Both the position numbers and the translations under genes were made by a program. DNA of 64,000 nucleotides from Globisporangium splendens (taxonomy: Eukaryota > Oomycota > Peronosporomycetes > Pythiales > Pythiaceae), in the NCBI GenBank assembly GCA_006386115.1, contig VFIW01000023.1:62001-126000 (forward strand), in the 5' to 3' direction. The notes beneath the pieces were generated by a model that was not told the origin of the DNA, ran no database searches, and saw only the letters and a program-made list of their open reading frames with translations. Positions 54,101 to 64,000 of this stretch are shown here, piece by piece; positions within the stretch are counted from its first letter, which is position 1, and each line of letters starts with the position of its first letter.

Positions 54101-56642
54101 TGCTGAATGGCTTCAATCACTCCATCACCGATCAAGGATGCACGCTTCGCAGCATGCGACGCGAGGTTGGTCAGTGTGGTCATGCAGATGAGCCAAAGCG
54201 AATAGATGACTGGTACTGGCTCTGAGCTGCTCGGCTTTTGCAGCACGCGGACGAGCAGACCAACAGCGCCTTCAAAGTACAGCACGTCGTAGTTTTCGTG
54301 CCATGTGGACAAGTGATGCAGAAAGCCGATGCACACACCGCAAAGCTCTGCATTCTTGAATGCTTGGACGCAAACACGAGCATCGTCGGGATCGCACCCT
54401 GGTCCTTCTCAACCGTTGCCTCTGCGAGCCGGGTCTTCATCCCAGGGTCCTTGGCCAGGCTCAGCATCGCATACACACACGCTTTCTGGATCTCAGGGCT
54501 TGCACTGTTGTTGATAGATTCGACGAACGCCGGCACGACACCTCCGTCGACCATTCGCTTGAAATTCTTTGGGTGCAGCATCAAATTACTCAACGCCGTG
54601 ACGCAATCGAGTTTCAGGAGCATCGAATTGACGTCCTGCCGCTCGGCATTTTGCAAAAGACTAAGCAGCACAGGCGCGGCGCCGTCATGGACAATATTCG
54701 GACGGCAGCGGTCATCGAGGGACAGATTTGCAATGGCAATTTTGCAACACTTCTCCGTGTCCTCGTCGACATGCGGTCGATCGTGGGTGGAGAACTCGTG
54801 AAGGATGTGCAGGACCCTTGGCACGAACGCAGCATTAACCACCCGCGATTGAAGCTTTGGATTGCAGCACAGGTGAGGCACAACGTTGACACAGTTCTTC
54901 CGGATTCTGGTCAGTAACATGGTCGCGGCTGCGACTGCTTCCTCCCGAGCCGAGTCTAATGAAGGATTACTCGTACTACCTCCACCTTGACGATCCCCAT
55001 CGTCGTCTTCGTTGCCATCCTCTTCAGAAACACGCTCGAATTCCATTTGAACGCCGTCGAGCAAGTCCATGAGAATCACCAATGCGCCGTTCTTCACCAG
55101 CAGCTCCTGGTTGGTCTTGATCGCTGCAAGGTTGCACAGAACGCATGAGATCGTCTCGAACAGCACCGGTTGCTTCTGTGACGCGAGAACACTCAGTGCG
55201 ACGACTGCACCTCCTTCGACCATACTCGAGCGCGTCGTCGGGAGGATCGACAAATTCAGCAACGCACGACCACACACTGTCAAAAGCTCGGGTCGCCCGG
55301 ATTTCGCTAGTGCGATCAACGTCGTCAAGATCGAGTCGCAGGTCACTGCGCGCGGAATGTCCGCCAGATTGACGACCCCATTCATGTACACTTCCTTGAC
55401 GTCTTCGCTGGGAACGGACGTCATCAATTGTGTGAGTGCGACCACCGAGCCTTCATGCACCATTCGAAAGTGATGTGATTCGTCGACGGTGAACCAGAAC
55501 AACGCACGCGCACAGAGCGCTTTGACTGTCGCATTCGGTGTATGCGAGAACTCCAACAAGGCACCGATCACACCTTCGTCGATCAGTTTCGAATACACTT
55601 CTTTCCCGATCAATGACAACGCCACGAGGTTGCCGCTGGACGATTTATGTGCATTTGTTGGAGGTTGGGTCGCGGTCAGATTCAAGAGCGTTGCGGCTGC
55701 AAACAGCCGAATCGCGACGTCGTCCATCTTGAGCGCGCTGATGATCGTCGCGAGCGCGCCTTCGTTGATGACTTGCATTTCGATCCCTTTGTGGCACGAG
55801 ATGGAGTACAATCCTTCGACGCACTTGAGTTTCATCTCTTTCGCGAGCAGATTCGTGTTCTGCGTTGTGTTGTTGGAGAGCTCGAGCATTTGATAAAAAT
55901 TCGACGCAGCTGCCTTACTCTTCTCCAGCAGTCCATTCGAGTTTCCTCCCAGTCCCCCTGGACCACCGCTACATCCACTGCCGCTCGCGCTGATGCTACC
56001 ATTGTCGTTCCCCATACGCACCAACTGGTCGAGTGGCATCGGAGCTGATGCGGACGTCGTGAGTAGCTCCATGCGCGGATTCCGGTCTTCGGAGTCGAAC
56101 TTGCTGCGGTCGATGCGCGACAAATAGATCGTGCCTTCGTCGCAGTCGCCACGCTGGTAGAAGAGATCGCCGCCGCCGTTTTTCTTTTTCTTGGCTGATC
56201 CTGTTGCATCTGCCTCGCGCCCGCACTCCGAGTTCTCCGACTCATCGGATCCGCCACTGCCTCCAAAGATCATTGAGAAGTCCCGCTTGGCATCGGCGTC
56301 GGAGTTGCCGCCTGCTAGAGTCTTGTTGCGGTATTTCTCCTGCGCTTCTTGGCGTCTCTTTTTGCTCGCGGCCTCGCCTCGTATATGCTGCAAGAGCGCG
56401 CGCACCAAATCGTCCTTGTCCGGGTGGTCGCGCCAAAATCCGCGCTGGCGATGCAGCTTCCAGTGCTTCACGAGTTCCTTGAGCTCTTCGATGCGAATCG
56501 GCGAGTTGTGCGGATCCCGATTCCGCGGGAAGAGGTTGTACTTGATCAAGTACACGCGGAGCCCATCGATTTCCTAGTCATGGCGCAACACTGCGAGGCG
56601 CTGCTCCATATTGACGGCACATTTTGGCGCGCCGATCGCCAT
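51103..56642 (-). CDS. giant armadillo-repeat protein with in-frame TAG and one frameshift (about 1845 codons)
   Basis: Two long minus-strand frames join into one protein. The likely start is ATG 56642 (MAIGAPKCAVNMEQ); a TAG at 56574-56576 interrupts after 22 codons, and the same frame continues EIDGLRVYLIKYNLFPRNRD. Residues about 35-75 look like a SAP-type helix pair (EELKELVKHWKLHRQRGFWR). Many armadillo repeats follow (GALATIISALKMDDVAIRLF, GVIGALLEFSHTPNATVKAL and others). Near 54345-54375 the frame shifts by one base inside a repeat, then continues to TAG 51103 with more repeats (GVLYALIKLARIENEEIQDL, then SLRSIYNIS) and a Ser-rich tail. The codon use and repeat spacing stay normal across both breaks, so sequence errors or a very recent inactivation are both possible. 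Scaffold function is inferred. Confidence 0.75.
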
Positions 56643-56963
56643 CGCTTGCTTGGTGGTGGCCAAATGTGGCAGTGTGCTATTGAAATGCTTATACCCGACA
56701 AGAGGTGAGAGGGTGGACAGTCGTTGCGGGTCTAAATTTGCTGCTCCTGCTTTCAGAAATGGCATGTCAGTCAACCACCAAAGAAAGCTTCTTCGCACCA
56801 GCGTGTATCTCACGTCTTTTTCAATTTCAAATCGCATTTTTTTACCTGGACAAACAAAAAGCACACTCAACGACGATTATCCCTACATCTCAAGGCAGCG
56901 GTGCAGCCAATACCTCACGATGGTGTTGCTTGCACACACGCTCAGAGAATGCGATCACTTCTG
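56643..56963. other. intergenic between tandem minus-strand genes
   Basis: 321 bp from the ubiquitin protease stop to the armadillo gene ATG. On the minus strand GCCACATTTGGCC at about 56662-56674 resembles an initiator 20-30 nt before ATG 56642, which supports that start. Confidence 0.4.
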
Positions 56964-59900
56964 CTACGCTTTCTTGCCGCCACTGTTCGGAGGCGACGGA
57001 GTTCCTGCTGCTGCTGCATTGCTTGCGTTCTCGACAACGTAAAACTGTTTGTCCGACATGCGATAGCTTCGCTTGTCGCCGTCGTCATAGACGACAAAGT
57101 GCTCGTACAACGCTTCGTCAAACCTCTCCACGCAACCTTCGTACCACTTGTCCTTTGCCCACTTGACGCGAATGCGCTTCCCAACTAGCCGCATCGGGTT
57201 GTCGTCGCTATCGTAAAAGGTCTCCAGCGTCTCTTTCGGGTCCAAAATGCTGCGGATACGCGGCAAAAGCTTGGCCACGGAGCGATCGATGGCCTTAATC
57301 AGTCCAGTGCTCGTCACACTCACGGTGACCCAGTTTGACGTACTGTTTGGCTTCACGAGCGCCGTTCGCTTCTGCTGCAAGTAACCCTCTGCACCTCGGT
57401 GACCAGTGAGCCACTTTTCCATCCATGCGCAGCTCATGTGGTTCTCCTGGAGCCACCGCGCAACACTACTGTGACGCTTTGCCAACCGTGTCAGCATGTC
57501 GATCGAGATCTCGGTGGCTTTGAAGTAACGCTGCTGCGATGCCATCACGGCGACAAGCTTCGTCATGCCGTCAACCAACCGCTCCGCGGTCAGCGAGTCG
57601 CGGATTTTCAAAATGGAGTTCAACGTACGAAAGTAAGGCTTCACGTCATGGTGGTCTTCGACTTCAATGCCGCTCATGATTTTGTCCATTACCATGCCAG
57701 TCACCTTGCGACTCTCCCAACACAGATGAATCACGATTTGCTCCAGAGGCTTCGTTTCCTTCGAGTATCGATTCGCACGCTGGGTAAGCAGCGTAATAAA
57801 CCGCTCGTTTAGTATCACTTCATGGTCGGACGGAGTGAGGTCGACATGGTCGTGCGCCATGTTAGGAGGCAGCAGGAGGCTGCTTTTGCTCACGTCCATG
57901 GCTGGAGGCAGCCCACATCGTATCAAAACGGACAGCAACTTGAGTACGGTGATATTCAAGTCGATGCTCTTCAAGATTTGTCTGCTCTTGTATTTCTTGA
58001 GCTGTCCTTGGAGCAACGGCTGCGTACTGCCGAGACCAGTGAGAAGAGCAACAATAGCACCGACGACGCTGTTCACGACCAAGAAAGCGCCTTCGTTCCG
58101 TCCAGTCTGCACGAAGTCCCAGATCGTCATGAAATACTGACTATGCTGCTCCACTGGCACTGACAACAGCGCAGGCATGAGCTGGAAAAGGAAGAAAATG
58201 AACTCAAACGATGCTGGAAGCTTCTTCGAGCCACCATTTCCACCCTCAGGTTGAGCCCTCGATCCGCCTGGTGACTTTTTCGCCTCTTCTTCGAACTCTA
58301 GATTCGATGTCGTTGCGATTGCTTCTGCTAGCACGCTCGCTAGAAGCTCGCGTACTTCAGCGTGCTCGTTGAAGACCAGTAGATCCAGCAGCAGTTGTTC
58401 GTTTCCTCGAAGAGTGTTCAAAAGCCAGTAACAGCCTTCAAACTCGGTACGGTAAAGTGTGAGTAACGCAGGCTTCCATTTCAGCACTTTTGCAATGTCT
58501 CCACCTTGCCATAAGGTGCCGAACACAAATTTGGTCGCCATCTGCAAAGCTTCGAATCGCGCTTCAGTTGGTTCAAATCTAGGAAGCTCTGATGTAGAAT
58601 TACTTCCACTGTTCGCCCCGACGAGGCACGACTTGATAACGTCGAACGTGAAATTCAGGCATCTCGAATCGTACAGATACTTCTTTCTCCAAAACAATCG
58701 GTTCTCCATCGCGATCAGGTTCCGAATTGGCTCAGGAGCGATCACTTGCGCTACGCTACGAAGCTTTTCCAAACGGAAACGGGCTTTTCGTTTCAGCTTT
58801 GCGCAGAATGCCAACGCAAGTGCAGCGGCAGCAAATCCAGTCGAATAGTTACCAATCTGGCCAGACGAGTCGGAATCTCTGCTCGCATCTGAAAGCGGCA
58901 GCACAAGTTGGAGTTTCGGTTGCTTACGCGCGTAAATGAGCATAAAGCTACTCCGGGTTTTCATGCGAGTCGGGCTTGATGATACAGATGCAGCAGATGA
59001 AGTTCTGGAGACCCCCAGTCGACGAGTTTCTTCACCGCCAAAGCATTCATCCGGGATTTGCTGGGGATTGAACGCGCTCACAATCGTATCATTGAACTCG
59101 TACCACTGATTGTAGTCGTTCCCTCCATTCTGCTCTCGTAGGAACGAGTAATAGTGGCCGGAATTTGCTGTTCCCATATGCACAACTGTGCCCACAAGTT
59201 CGTACTGTGAGTACTCAGGTGCAGTGCTTCGTCCAAATCTGGCGCCTGATTTCGATCCTTCTGAAGCACCATCGCTGCCTTCATCCGGCGCTCCTGTATT
59301 TGAAGCCGAGGATGACGATCGCTTTCGTTTTTCTTCCTGACCTTCTTTTGTGTATGGATACATGTCTAGCTCCATCGGGAATTCGAACCGATCGTGCAGT
59401 TTGATCTGTTGCATTCGCTCGAAATCAAACTCAAAGCGCTTCAAATGAATGATGAGTTGATCGGGAAGCTTCGAGATAGAAATTCGCTTATGGGTATCCA
59501 AAGTCACTTTTTCTCCTGAAGCACCCTCACCATCTTGACCATCTTCAGCTTTTGCTTCCCATGTGTAGCTCACTTTCTCCCCTTCAACCCAACTGTCGAG
59601 TGACTCTTTCAACGTTTTCCGGTCTCGAACTGGTACAGAGATAAAATGGAAAGGTTCAGCACGTTCACTGTATCGGTCACCTTCAGCAACGAGCTCGTTG
59701 CTAAACACACCACCAAAAAATGTGTTCAGGATGTTTTCGTCCCCTGATCCATCTCCCATGCCGTTCATTTCAGACTCGATCTGCTGGAAAAACGATGTCA
59801 GGAACTCGCTTGCATCTTGCTGAAGGTTTACATCGATGCTTTCGCCGTCCCATGTCTTCAGCGCTGAGGTGAAAGGTCTTGGGTTATAATACGACTTCGC

Positions 59901-62900
59901 AGTACCTTCCAAATGAGCAAACAGAGACTGAAGCTCATACAGCACACTTTGTCCTTCTCCTGGCGCAGTTGAAGTGGCCGAATTCTGCTCCGCGTTGAAG
60001 CGCAAGATCTGTCGCCGGAATCGTGGAATCATGAAGAACGCTTGCATCGTAGAGTTCATATAGCAAGTGCAACCCAGATTTTTCAGACCCACGTATTTGC
60101 CTCTCTCTTGGACCTGATTCCTTGTAGCTGCCTCTTTGGCTGATTTGCCTAGCTTTCGCTTTGATGCTGGTGCCATACTAGAGACAGAGGTTTTAGGCAC
60201 AGGCGGAGCTCTGAGAGAATGCTGACGCGACATTTGCTCAAGAAGATATCGAAGCCCGGTTGTGTTTTCTTGAGAAAGCTCGGTGAGGAGCTCAAAAGCT
60301 ACGTCTCGGGACGAATCGCTCCGGCATTTCGGCTTTTGCAGGTAGTATTGCGACGAAGACGACTGGCTGGGACTGGTAGTCTCATCTTGGTCTCCTTGAC
60401 CCTTGTCGGGTGTTGCGAACAGGCATCTATGAAACAGTTCATCGATAATTCCTTCCTCTGTGTGCAACGTAGACGACACCACTTCGCGCAGACTCCTTCC
60501 ACGATAGGGCACATCAAGCCTTCCTGCGAGAACTGGTGGGATTCGCTTCAATATTGTGAGCAGAGTCGACAGCAGGGCTTCCAGCAGTGAGTCTGAAGAT
60601 TGCGAGTCCTGGCTTGAATGCATTTGATTGTTTGCATCTGATGAAGAAGCAGCAGCGGAACCACGTCGTGTCACAACGTGATCATCCGAGGTGGGGAATT
60701 CTCTCACTCGACGACAAAGTATTCTGCACGACGGTAGAATGGCAAATTCACCTAACGTATCGGCACTCGACACTAGCAACGTGAACGCGTTGTAGTATTC
60801 TTCATCGCAAACTGGACCGTCGTATTCGCTCAGCATTTTCAAAAAGAAATGGCAGCATGCGATTCGATCATGCTCGCTTCTATTCCGGGTAGTAGAAAGA
60901 GCGGCGACGGCATTCGCAGATTCTTGCCTTACCGGTTTAAATCGACTTTTCACCAAGCAATTCAGGAATATCTCCCCATGGCCGGGGTAGCTCTCCAGCA
61001 GAGGCAAGGCATCCTGCGCCGCGGTAATAGCACTCGTCGAAATAAACGAGAGAGCTCTCGTCATCAAGTAGACTTCGCTTGGGAGGTCAAAGTAATTGTC
61101 TGGATCTTCCAACTCGGGGCGGATGTACGTCGTTATGCGAGAAGATGTCTCACTTTCGTCATGGGCTTGAGAGGCAGCAGCATTCAATGTTGCCTCCTCA
61201 CATGCTGCTTCTTCTTGATCTTGTAAGCTAGCAAGAGCTTCCAGCAGCTGGTGAATGAGCTCTTCAGGATTTCCATCTAAAGTATCGCCGACTTCCTCAG
61301 CTAGCCTCAACTCAACGAGGACAAAATGCCGAAGAATCTTCAGCAGCTTCGACAAGCACATGACAGAAAGTGTCCCTCGAGTAATCAGCAGTCTCGGATT
61401 GCATGCCAGCAAGAAGTTTTCGAGGTGTTTTTTTCCACCGAGTTTCAAGAAGGATGTGCTCCATCGGTTTACTGTACCGATCATACCATCGACCCCCTTT
61501 GAGGTTTCTTTAGCGGGACCTTGAGCGCCATCTTCATGCGTATCTTCCAGCTGACCATCGCCGCACAAAGCGAAATGCTCAACCAATTCAAGCTGATACA
61601 ATAGCTTGGGAGGGCAAGTCGGGTCTAAGATCAGCTTCCAGTCAAATGACGCTGGGAAGTTCCGAATAGACCCGTCGATCGCCAGCGTGTCATTCAAAGC
61701 GCGCACGCATTTTTCCATTTTGGAATCAGATGCTAGCAGCTTCAACACTTTCCAAGCTTCTTCACATATCTCATCTTGCAAAGTTAGGAGCTTGAACAGC
61801 AATTCCAGCCACTCCCCATTGCTCGATATGTCAGCCTTTAGAGTCTGCCAGTCGTTTTCAACTCCGGTATTACTCGCTGCAAGAGTCCCACTCCGTTCCC
61901 TGACGCTTCGTTGCACGTGGCCAGCTGTATCGCTTTCCACTTTAGACAGCATGATAGCTTCGACGTAATTCACACGTTTAGCTTGACTGTCATTAACGAC
62001 TGTGCTCGCTGAAGAGACTTTTGCCGTCGACGGTAAAGCGCTTGGAAAAGATACTCCAGGTGCGAAAACGCGAGCCTTTTCCAGAGTGAACTTGTCGTGG
62101 CCTTGCGCAGTCAGTTTTGTCTTGAACTCGTTCAAGATTCGGATGCGATCAGCCGGGTGCCCTGTATCCTGGGCAATTCGGTCACGGAGATCTCCAACTA
62201 ACGAGGTCCGTCTGAGTTGGTAGCGAAATGGCGCTGCAGATCGTCCGTCTTGCGTCCTCACATGGACAATCAGTTCTTCGGGTCTGTCACCTGAAGCACC
62301 TCCTGAACGCAAAATCTGGTTGGTCTGCACCACAGATTGGAATAGAAAGGTGCCAAGCAAGACCAACAGCCGATACACTTCTCGAGTTCGCTCCGTTTCG
62401 ACACCAGACGCCAGTTTCTTCTGAAGCCGATCAAAGCAGCCGTTGACAAACTCGGTCCACACCTCTCGCCGAACAAGCTTCGAGCCAACGTGAAGGTGCA
62501 AATATATCAAATAATTGATCGCTTCCTCACTGACACCCTCATTCCCAGCACACAGCGCCACTTCATACAAGGTTTCTAGACCTTTCAGATCCAGAGACTC
62601 CACAACAAACGCTTCTTTCGCTTCATCATGGTTGGACGCACTTACGCTTGTCCCGCGCTGAATAATTCCAGCACCACTCGAGATTAATCGCTCGCTTGTG
62701 TTAATAAACCGAAACAAGCGCTCGAACGACCAAAACGCGTGCTTGCCCATACCTTCCACGTCCAAAGATATTCTGGGATCATTTCTCTCCAGCGGGCTTC
62801 GCTTCTTGATGAGGGATTGATAGATTTCAGCAGTCACAGAGTTTGAAAACGCGCTGTTTCCAGAGTACGCTCGGTGGACGAAGCTACTTGGATCCGGAAC

Positions 62901-64000
62901 AATTCCAGTAAACCACTCGAAAAAGACTTCGCGCTCGTCGAGAGTATTTTCCAAGCCATTGAAGCAGCGCCAGACTTGTTCCATCAAAGAATACGACAAC
63001 TCCACCTCAGACCTAGTTACAATGTAACCAAGAAATGAGAGACGCCGCCGCATGGAACGTCGATGAGAATTCAAGTCGGCTCTCTCTCGAGAATGCTTCA
63101 TGTAGTTTTTGATTTCTTCCACAACCAGCAATATGATCTCGTGTCTGGAATTCAACTCTTTGAGCAAGTCACTTGGTGAAGCTGAACGCGACGACGTCCC
63201 GAACGATGCAGCTCTTGGCAAGGACAACCCTGCTGACGATGATGCAGAGGATGAGCTCGTATCATTTCCATACCCCTCCGCAATGCGTTGGATCAGACTC
63301 ATAGACGTTTCCACGAGAACTCCGTTCTTGATGTTGTCAGCACACTTCTTGATGTACTCATTCAGCAATTTCTGTTGTTCTTTCGATGATGCCGACGACG
63401 AACCCGCAGCTACCCACAGCTTTTGAATGTAGTTCAGAGACACGGCGAGCGCACTTTCAACTTCTGTCCGCATTGCCGGCTTCAATGAGCTTGCACTCTC
63501 TGAAGTCTCTCCTTCGTGACCATCGAGAATGGCATTCCATAGCAGACAGCACCCCAAGCCAACTACTTTGTTCAGCACTTCAACATCCTTTTGCGCACTA
63601 GAACTCAGCTTGGATCCGGCTGTAACGCCGACAAGGGAACTTAACGTCTTCTTCGTTCCGGTGGCTTCAATTTCAACAACCTGCTTCGCTGCAATCATAA
63701 TGACACGTTTGACAAACTGAATGCACAACTCATCGTACTCAGCGAGAGGCACTTGAGTGAGCAACACCATCACAACGTCAGTCAGATCGGCAGATATCAT
63801 ACCGCATAGCGATAACAGCATGTCGAGAACTGTCTTCCTCCCCGAGCGTAGCTGGTTCATGCTAGTCTTCCATAGGAGTACAACATGGTTTTCATTCAGC
63901 AACCCATTCGACGCGACAAACTCGTAAATCTTCTTCGAGCGCTTCAGGATTTCCAAGTGCGTCCCTTCTTGTAGATCGTATTTCGAGCAGGCTTCTTTCT
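56964..64000 (-). CDS. very large ubiquitin-specific protease, USP9X/USP34 type, 5' end beyond window
   Basis: One uninterrupted minus-strand frame of over 2340 codons, open at the right edge and ending at 56964. Order from the visible N-terminal side: long helical repeat-like region, a ubiquitin-like segment (ELIVHVRTQDGRSAAPFRYQ, near 62.25 kb), more helices, then the C19 protease with Cys box GLKNLGCTCYMNSTMQAFF (catalytic Cys codon about 60063-60065), and His box VHMGTANSGHYYSF (His codon about 59154-59156) with WYEFND. A further 650 residues of helices follow. A C-terminal Tudor-like unit (RVKWAKDKWYEGCVERFDEA, then YDDGDKRSYRMSDKQF) ends the protein. The catalytic triad appears intact. 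It removes ubiquitin from protein substrates; which ones is unknown. Confidence 0.92.
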   Translation of the reverse strand, partial: KEACSKYDLQEGTHLEILKRSKKIYEFVASNGLLNENHVVLLWKTSMNQLRSGRKTVLDMLLSLCGMISADLTDVVMVLLTQVPLAEYDELCIQFVKRVIMIAAKQVVEIEATGTKKTLSSLVGVTAGSKLSSSAQKDVEVLNKVVGLGCCLLWNAILDGHEGETSESASSLKPAMRTEVESALAVSLNYIQKLWVAAGSSSASSKEQQKLLNEYIKKCADNIKNGVLVETSMSLIQRIAEGYGNDTSSSSASSSAGLSLPRAASFGTSSRSASPSDLLKELNSRHEIILLVVEEIKNYMKHSRERADLNSHRRSMRRRLSFLGYIVTRSEVELSYSLMEQVWRCFNGLENTLDEREVFFEWFTGIVPDPSSFVHRAYSGNSAFSNSVTAEIYQSLIKKRSPLERNDPRISLDVEGMGKHAFWSFERLFRFINTSERLISSGAGIIQRGTSVSASNHDEAKEAFVVESLDLKGLETLYEVALCAGNEGVSEEAINYLIYLHLHVGSKLVRREVWTEFVNGCFDRLQKKLASGVETERTREVYRLLVLLGTFLFQSVVQTNQILRSGGASGDRPEELIVHVRTQDGRSAAPFRYQLRRTSLVGDLRDRIAQDTGHPADRIRILNEFKTKLTAQGHDKFTLEKARVFAPGVSFPSALPSTAKVSSASTVVNDSQAKRVNYVEAIMLSKVESDTAGHVQRSVRERSGTLAASNTGVENDWQTLKADISSNGEWLELLFKLLTLQDEICEEAWKVLKLLASDSKMEKCVRALNDTLAIDGSIRNFPASFDWKLILDPTCPPKLLYQLELVEHFALCGDGQLEDTHEDGAQGPAKETSKGVDGMIGTVNRWSTSFLKLGGKKHLENFLLACNPRLLITRGTLSVMCLSKLLKILRHFVLVELRLAEEVGDTLDGNPEELIHQLLEALASLQDQEEAACEEATLNAAASQAHDESETSSRITTYIRPELEDPDNYFDLPSEVYLMTRALSFISTSAITAAQDALPLLESYPGHGEIFLNCLVKSRFKPVRQESANAVAALSTTRNRSEHDRIACCHFFLKMLSEYDGPVCDEEYYNAFTLLVSSADTLGEFAILPSCRILCRRVREFPTSDDHVVTRRGSAAASSSDANNQMHSSQDSQSSDSLLEALLSTLLTILKRIPPVLAGRLDVPYRGRSLREVVSSTLHTEEGIIDELFHRCLFATPDKGQGDQDETTSPSQSSSSQYYLQKPKCRSDSSRDVAFELLTELSQENTTGLRYLLEQMSRQHSLRAPPVPKTSVSSMAPASKRKLGKSAKEAATRNQVQERGKYVGLKNLGCTCYMNSTMQAFFMIPRFRRQILRFNAEQNSATSTAPGEGQSVLYELQSLFAHLEGTAKSYYNPRPFTSALKTWDGESIDVNLQQDASEFLTSFFQQIESEMNGMGDGSGDENILNTFFGGVFSNELVAEGDRYSERAEPFHFISVPVRDRKTLKESLDSWVEGEKVSYTWEAKAEDGQDGEGASGEKVTLDTHKRISISKLPDQLIIHLKRFEFDFERMQQIKLHDRFEFPMELDMYPYTKEGQEEKRKRSSSSASNTGAPDEGSDGASEGSKSGARFGRSTAPEYSQYELVGTVVHMGTANSGHYYSFLREQNGGNDYNQWYEFNDTIVSAFNPQQIPDECFGGEETRRLGVSRTSSAASVSSSPTRMKTRSSFMLIYARKQPKLQLVLPLSDASRDSDSSGQIGNYSTGFAAAALALAFCAKLKRKARFRLEKLRSVAQVIAPEPIRNLIAMENRLFWRKKYLYDSRCLNFTFDVIKSCLVGANSGSNSTSELPRFEPTEARFEALQMATKFVFGTLWQGGDIAKVLKWKPALLTLYRTEFEGCYWLLNTLRGNEQLLLDLLVFNEHAEVRELLASVLAEAIATTSNLEFEEEAKKSPGGSRAQPEGGNGGSKKLPASFEFIFFLFQLMPALLSVPVEQHSQYFMTIWDFVQTGRNEGAFLVVNSVVGAIVALLTGLGSTQPLLQGQLKKYKSRQILKSIDLNITVLKLLSVLIRCGLPPAMDVSKSSLLLPPNMAHDHVDLTPSDHEVILNERFITLLTQRANRYSKETKPLEQIVIHLCWESRKVTGMVMDKIMSGIEVEDHHDVKPYFRTLNSILKIRDSLTAERLVDGMTKLVAVMASQQRYFKATEISIDMLTRLAKRHSSVARWLQENHMSCAWMEKWLTGHRGAEGYLQQKRTALVKPNSTSNWVTVSVTSTGLIKAIDRSVAKLLPRIRSILDPKETLETFYDSDDNPMRLVGKRIRVKWAKDKWYEGCVERFDEALYEHFVVYDDGDKRSYRMSDKQFYVVENASNAAAAGTPSPPNSGGKKA

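Noticed and set aside
1..64000. CRISPR arrays, operons, ribosome binding sites, tRNA or rRNA genes
   Set aside because: Nuclear eukaryotic DNA; no direct-repeat arrays, and no tRNA- or rRNA-like segments were noticed by eye. A tRNAscan run would be needed to exclude tRNAs fully.

Overview
This 64 kb window is nuclear DNA of an oomycete (water mould). Genes are dense and lie on both strands. Introns are sparse and very short (66-95 nt, mostly GTACGT/GTAAGT/GTATGT donors). Coding sequence is GC-rich and intergenic DNA is more AT-rich. Several genes carry an oomycete-type initiator (GCTCATTYYNCAWTTT-like) a few tens of bases upstream of the ATG. The gene content also fits: a tyrosine-kinase-like (TKL) ankyrin kinase family, folate-biopterin transporters, annexin, and flagellar genes expected of a zoospore former. 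I cannot name the species. The window edges cut two genes: a secreted protein at the left (3' end missing) and a very large ubiquitin protease at the right (5' end missing).

Layout. 0-5 kb: partial secreted protein (-), a long gene-poor stretch, a small membrane protein (+). 5.7-12.7 kb: ankyrin-TKL kinase with a one-base frameshift (-), a decayed non-LTR reverse transcriptase (-), a folate-biopterin transporter (+). 13-15 kb: mucolipin/TRPML-like channel (-). 15-17.5 kb: disordered protein (+). 17.6-23 kb: three genes of cilium-associated families: a CFAP92-like protein (-), a Dpy-30-motif protein (+) with its start codon only 44 bp from the former, and a Tctex1 dynein light chain (+). 23.3-24.7 kb: Bora-like protein (+). 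25-27.1 kb: an inverted, deleted second copy of the transporter/TKL pair. 28.7-35.5 kb: annexin, a seven-exon SLC35/DMT transporter, ABCF3-type ATPase (all +). 35.8-50.6 kb: three paralogues (A, B, C) of an unrecognised multi-membrane-span family, two nearly identical inverted copies of a secreted Tyr/Gly-rich protein, an RS-rich nuclear-type protein and a CgeB-like glycosyltransferase. 51-56.6 kb: giant armadillo-repeat gene with an in-frame TAG and a frameshift (-). 57-64 kb: USP9X/USP34-type deubiquitinase (-).

Most notable: (i) the inverted TKL/transporter duplication, whose two copies are broken in complementary places (ankyrin part intact in one, kinase part intact in the other), with patchy identity suggesting gene conversion; (ii) the inverted near-identical Tyr/Gly-rich secreted genes, interleaved with the A/B/C membrane family; (iii) the flagellar mini-cluster with a shared, extremely short divergent promoter; (iv) the disrupted giant armadillo gene.
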